Assembly: GCF_017498065.1 (NCBI RefSeq)
Contig: NZ_JAGDFX010000010.1
Coordinates: 62,001 to 126,000, forward strand
Length of the DNA stretch: 64,000 bases
Reading direction: 5' to 3'
DNA from: Oceanisphaera pacifica
GTDB taxonomy: Bacteria; Pseudomonadota; Gammaproteobacteria; Enterobacterales; Aeromonadaceae
Position numbers and translations under genes: made by a program. Positions 63,600 through 64,000 of this stretch are shown here, in pieces. The notes under the pieces were generated by a model. It did not search any database and was not told the origin of the DNA. It saw only the letters and a list, made by a program, of their open reading frames with translations. The first letter of the stretch is position 1. Every line of letters starts with the position of its first letter.

Positions 63600-63844
63600 A
63601 AAAATGCTCCTGCCACTTCGGCACTCCCACCATCCATGGCGGTCGGATGTCATGTGCTGAAGCCAGAGGGGCGAGTTTACTCGCAGTGACGAGCAGTATC
63701 AGCTTAACCGAACATCCAGTGAATGTTCGCAGTAGGCTGATAATGTGAGTGTCATTAGCCCCGCAGCGTGTCGGTGGAGTTACCCCTTTGTTCGGCTTTT
63801 GTAGTAAGCAAACTGACTATTTCTTTAATATGATTGGTATAAAA
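63600..63844 (-). repeat. Long dispersed element, copy 2 (inverted)
   Basis: On the minus strand it starts TTTATACCAATC (63843), has GCCGAACAAAGGG (63796-63784) and includes CCATGGAT near its far end, parallel to copy 1. It also contains palindromic pieces (TGAATGTTCG...CGAACATCCA on the plus strand) and GCGAGTTTACTCGC, suggesting RNA secondary structure. Confidence 0.55.
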
Positions 63845-63952
63845 GCCACAGCGCTGCATAAGGGTTGGATTAGCAGAAAACGAGTAGTCAGGCGGTAGGA
63901 TGCGGCAGCGCGGCGGTTTAACACCACGCTGCCGAATATAATCGGAGAGTAA

Positions 63953-64000
63953 TTATGCTTGCTGAAACAGACTTTTACGCCAAGTAATCATCATAATAGC
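63953..64000 (-). CDS. Possible C-terminal end of a gene (partial)
   Basis: An open minus-strand frame enters from the right edge and ends AIMMITWRKSLFQQA before TAA 63953-63955. The CGGCAGCG palindrome 19 bases beyond would suit a transcript end. On the other strand ATGCTTGCTGAAACAGAC after GGAGAG gives only a ten-residue frame. Too short to identify. Confidence 0.3.
   Translation of the reverse strand, partial: AIMMITWRKSLFQQA

Larger units (their letters stand above)
63540..64000. other. 461-base end spacer
   Basis: The spacer contains the RND operon terminator, the second copy of the long dispersed element (about 63600-63844), a CGGCAGCG/CGCTGCCG palindrome (63903-63934) and a possible gene end on the minus strand at the window edge. 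Confidence 0.6.

Overview
The window is chromosomal DNA of moderate GC content from a gammaproteobacterium. The proteins and gene order (rph/pyrE, yicC, gmk-rpoZ-spoT; rsmJ-prlC near gor; an argX-hisR-leu-pro tRNA operon; mdtNO with ytcA) point to a marine or brackish member of the Aeromonadales, of the Oceanisphaera/Oceanimonas/Zobellella kind. The genus is inferred from protein character and synteny only; no 16S gene is present.

Layout. 0-12 kb holds housekeeping genes: the tail of an unidentified gene, pyrE and rph (minus), yicC, a membrane sulfatase/LTA-synthase-like protein, gmk-rpoZ-spoT, an exported lipase-like hydrolase, and the peptidoglycan-recycling pair anmK and murQ. 12-24 kb holds an aldo/keto reductase, a CPA1 Na+/H+ antiporter and a distinctive accessory locus: two secreted choloylglycine-hydrolase-family (Ntn) acylases flanking a ytcA-mdtN-mdtO-like efflux operon, with its outer-membrane factor encoded convergently. 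24-44 kb holds a flavoprotein, a methyltransferase, a K+ channel, UspA, a LysR regulator, transporters, an AcuI-type reductase, a probably Zur-controlled CobW-family GTPase, a chemoreceptor, an MBL hydrolase, Dps, rsmJ, prlC, gorA, a frameshifted lipoprotein gene, a DUF2868/DUF3482 pair and a SlyD-type isomerase. 45-49 kb is the glyoxylate operon gcl-hyi-glxR. 49-57 kb holds a YfcC-family carrier, a decayed IS4-type element, the carboxy(nor)spermidine decarboxylase and dehydrogenase genes, DUF3015 and DUF4105 proteins, and an IclR regulator that may control gcl. 57.8-58.5 kb is a tRNA operon (Arg-His-Leu-Pro-Pro plus one broken Pro copy). 58.7-63.5 kb is a TetR-controlled RND efflux operon.

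The spacers are unusual. Many carry short dispersed repeats of several families, and some of these overlap the stop codons of rph, anmK and murQ. Two spacers (33.8-34.1 and 48.8-49.25 kb) are mosaics of the same modules. One longer element occurs at about 49.0 kb and, inverted, at about 63.7 kb. Two spacers (5.06-5.21 and 28.24-28.38 kb) contain runs of hairpins ending in strong intrinsic terminators and may encode small RNAs.

No CRISPR array, prophage, intact insertion sequence or rRNA gene was seen. The best candidate for a little-described system is the acylase-efflux locus at 15.5-22.9 kb. Its link to bile salts, acyl-homoserine lactones or beta-lactams is inference from family knowledge.
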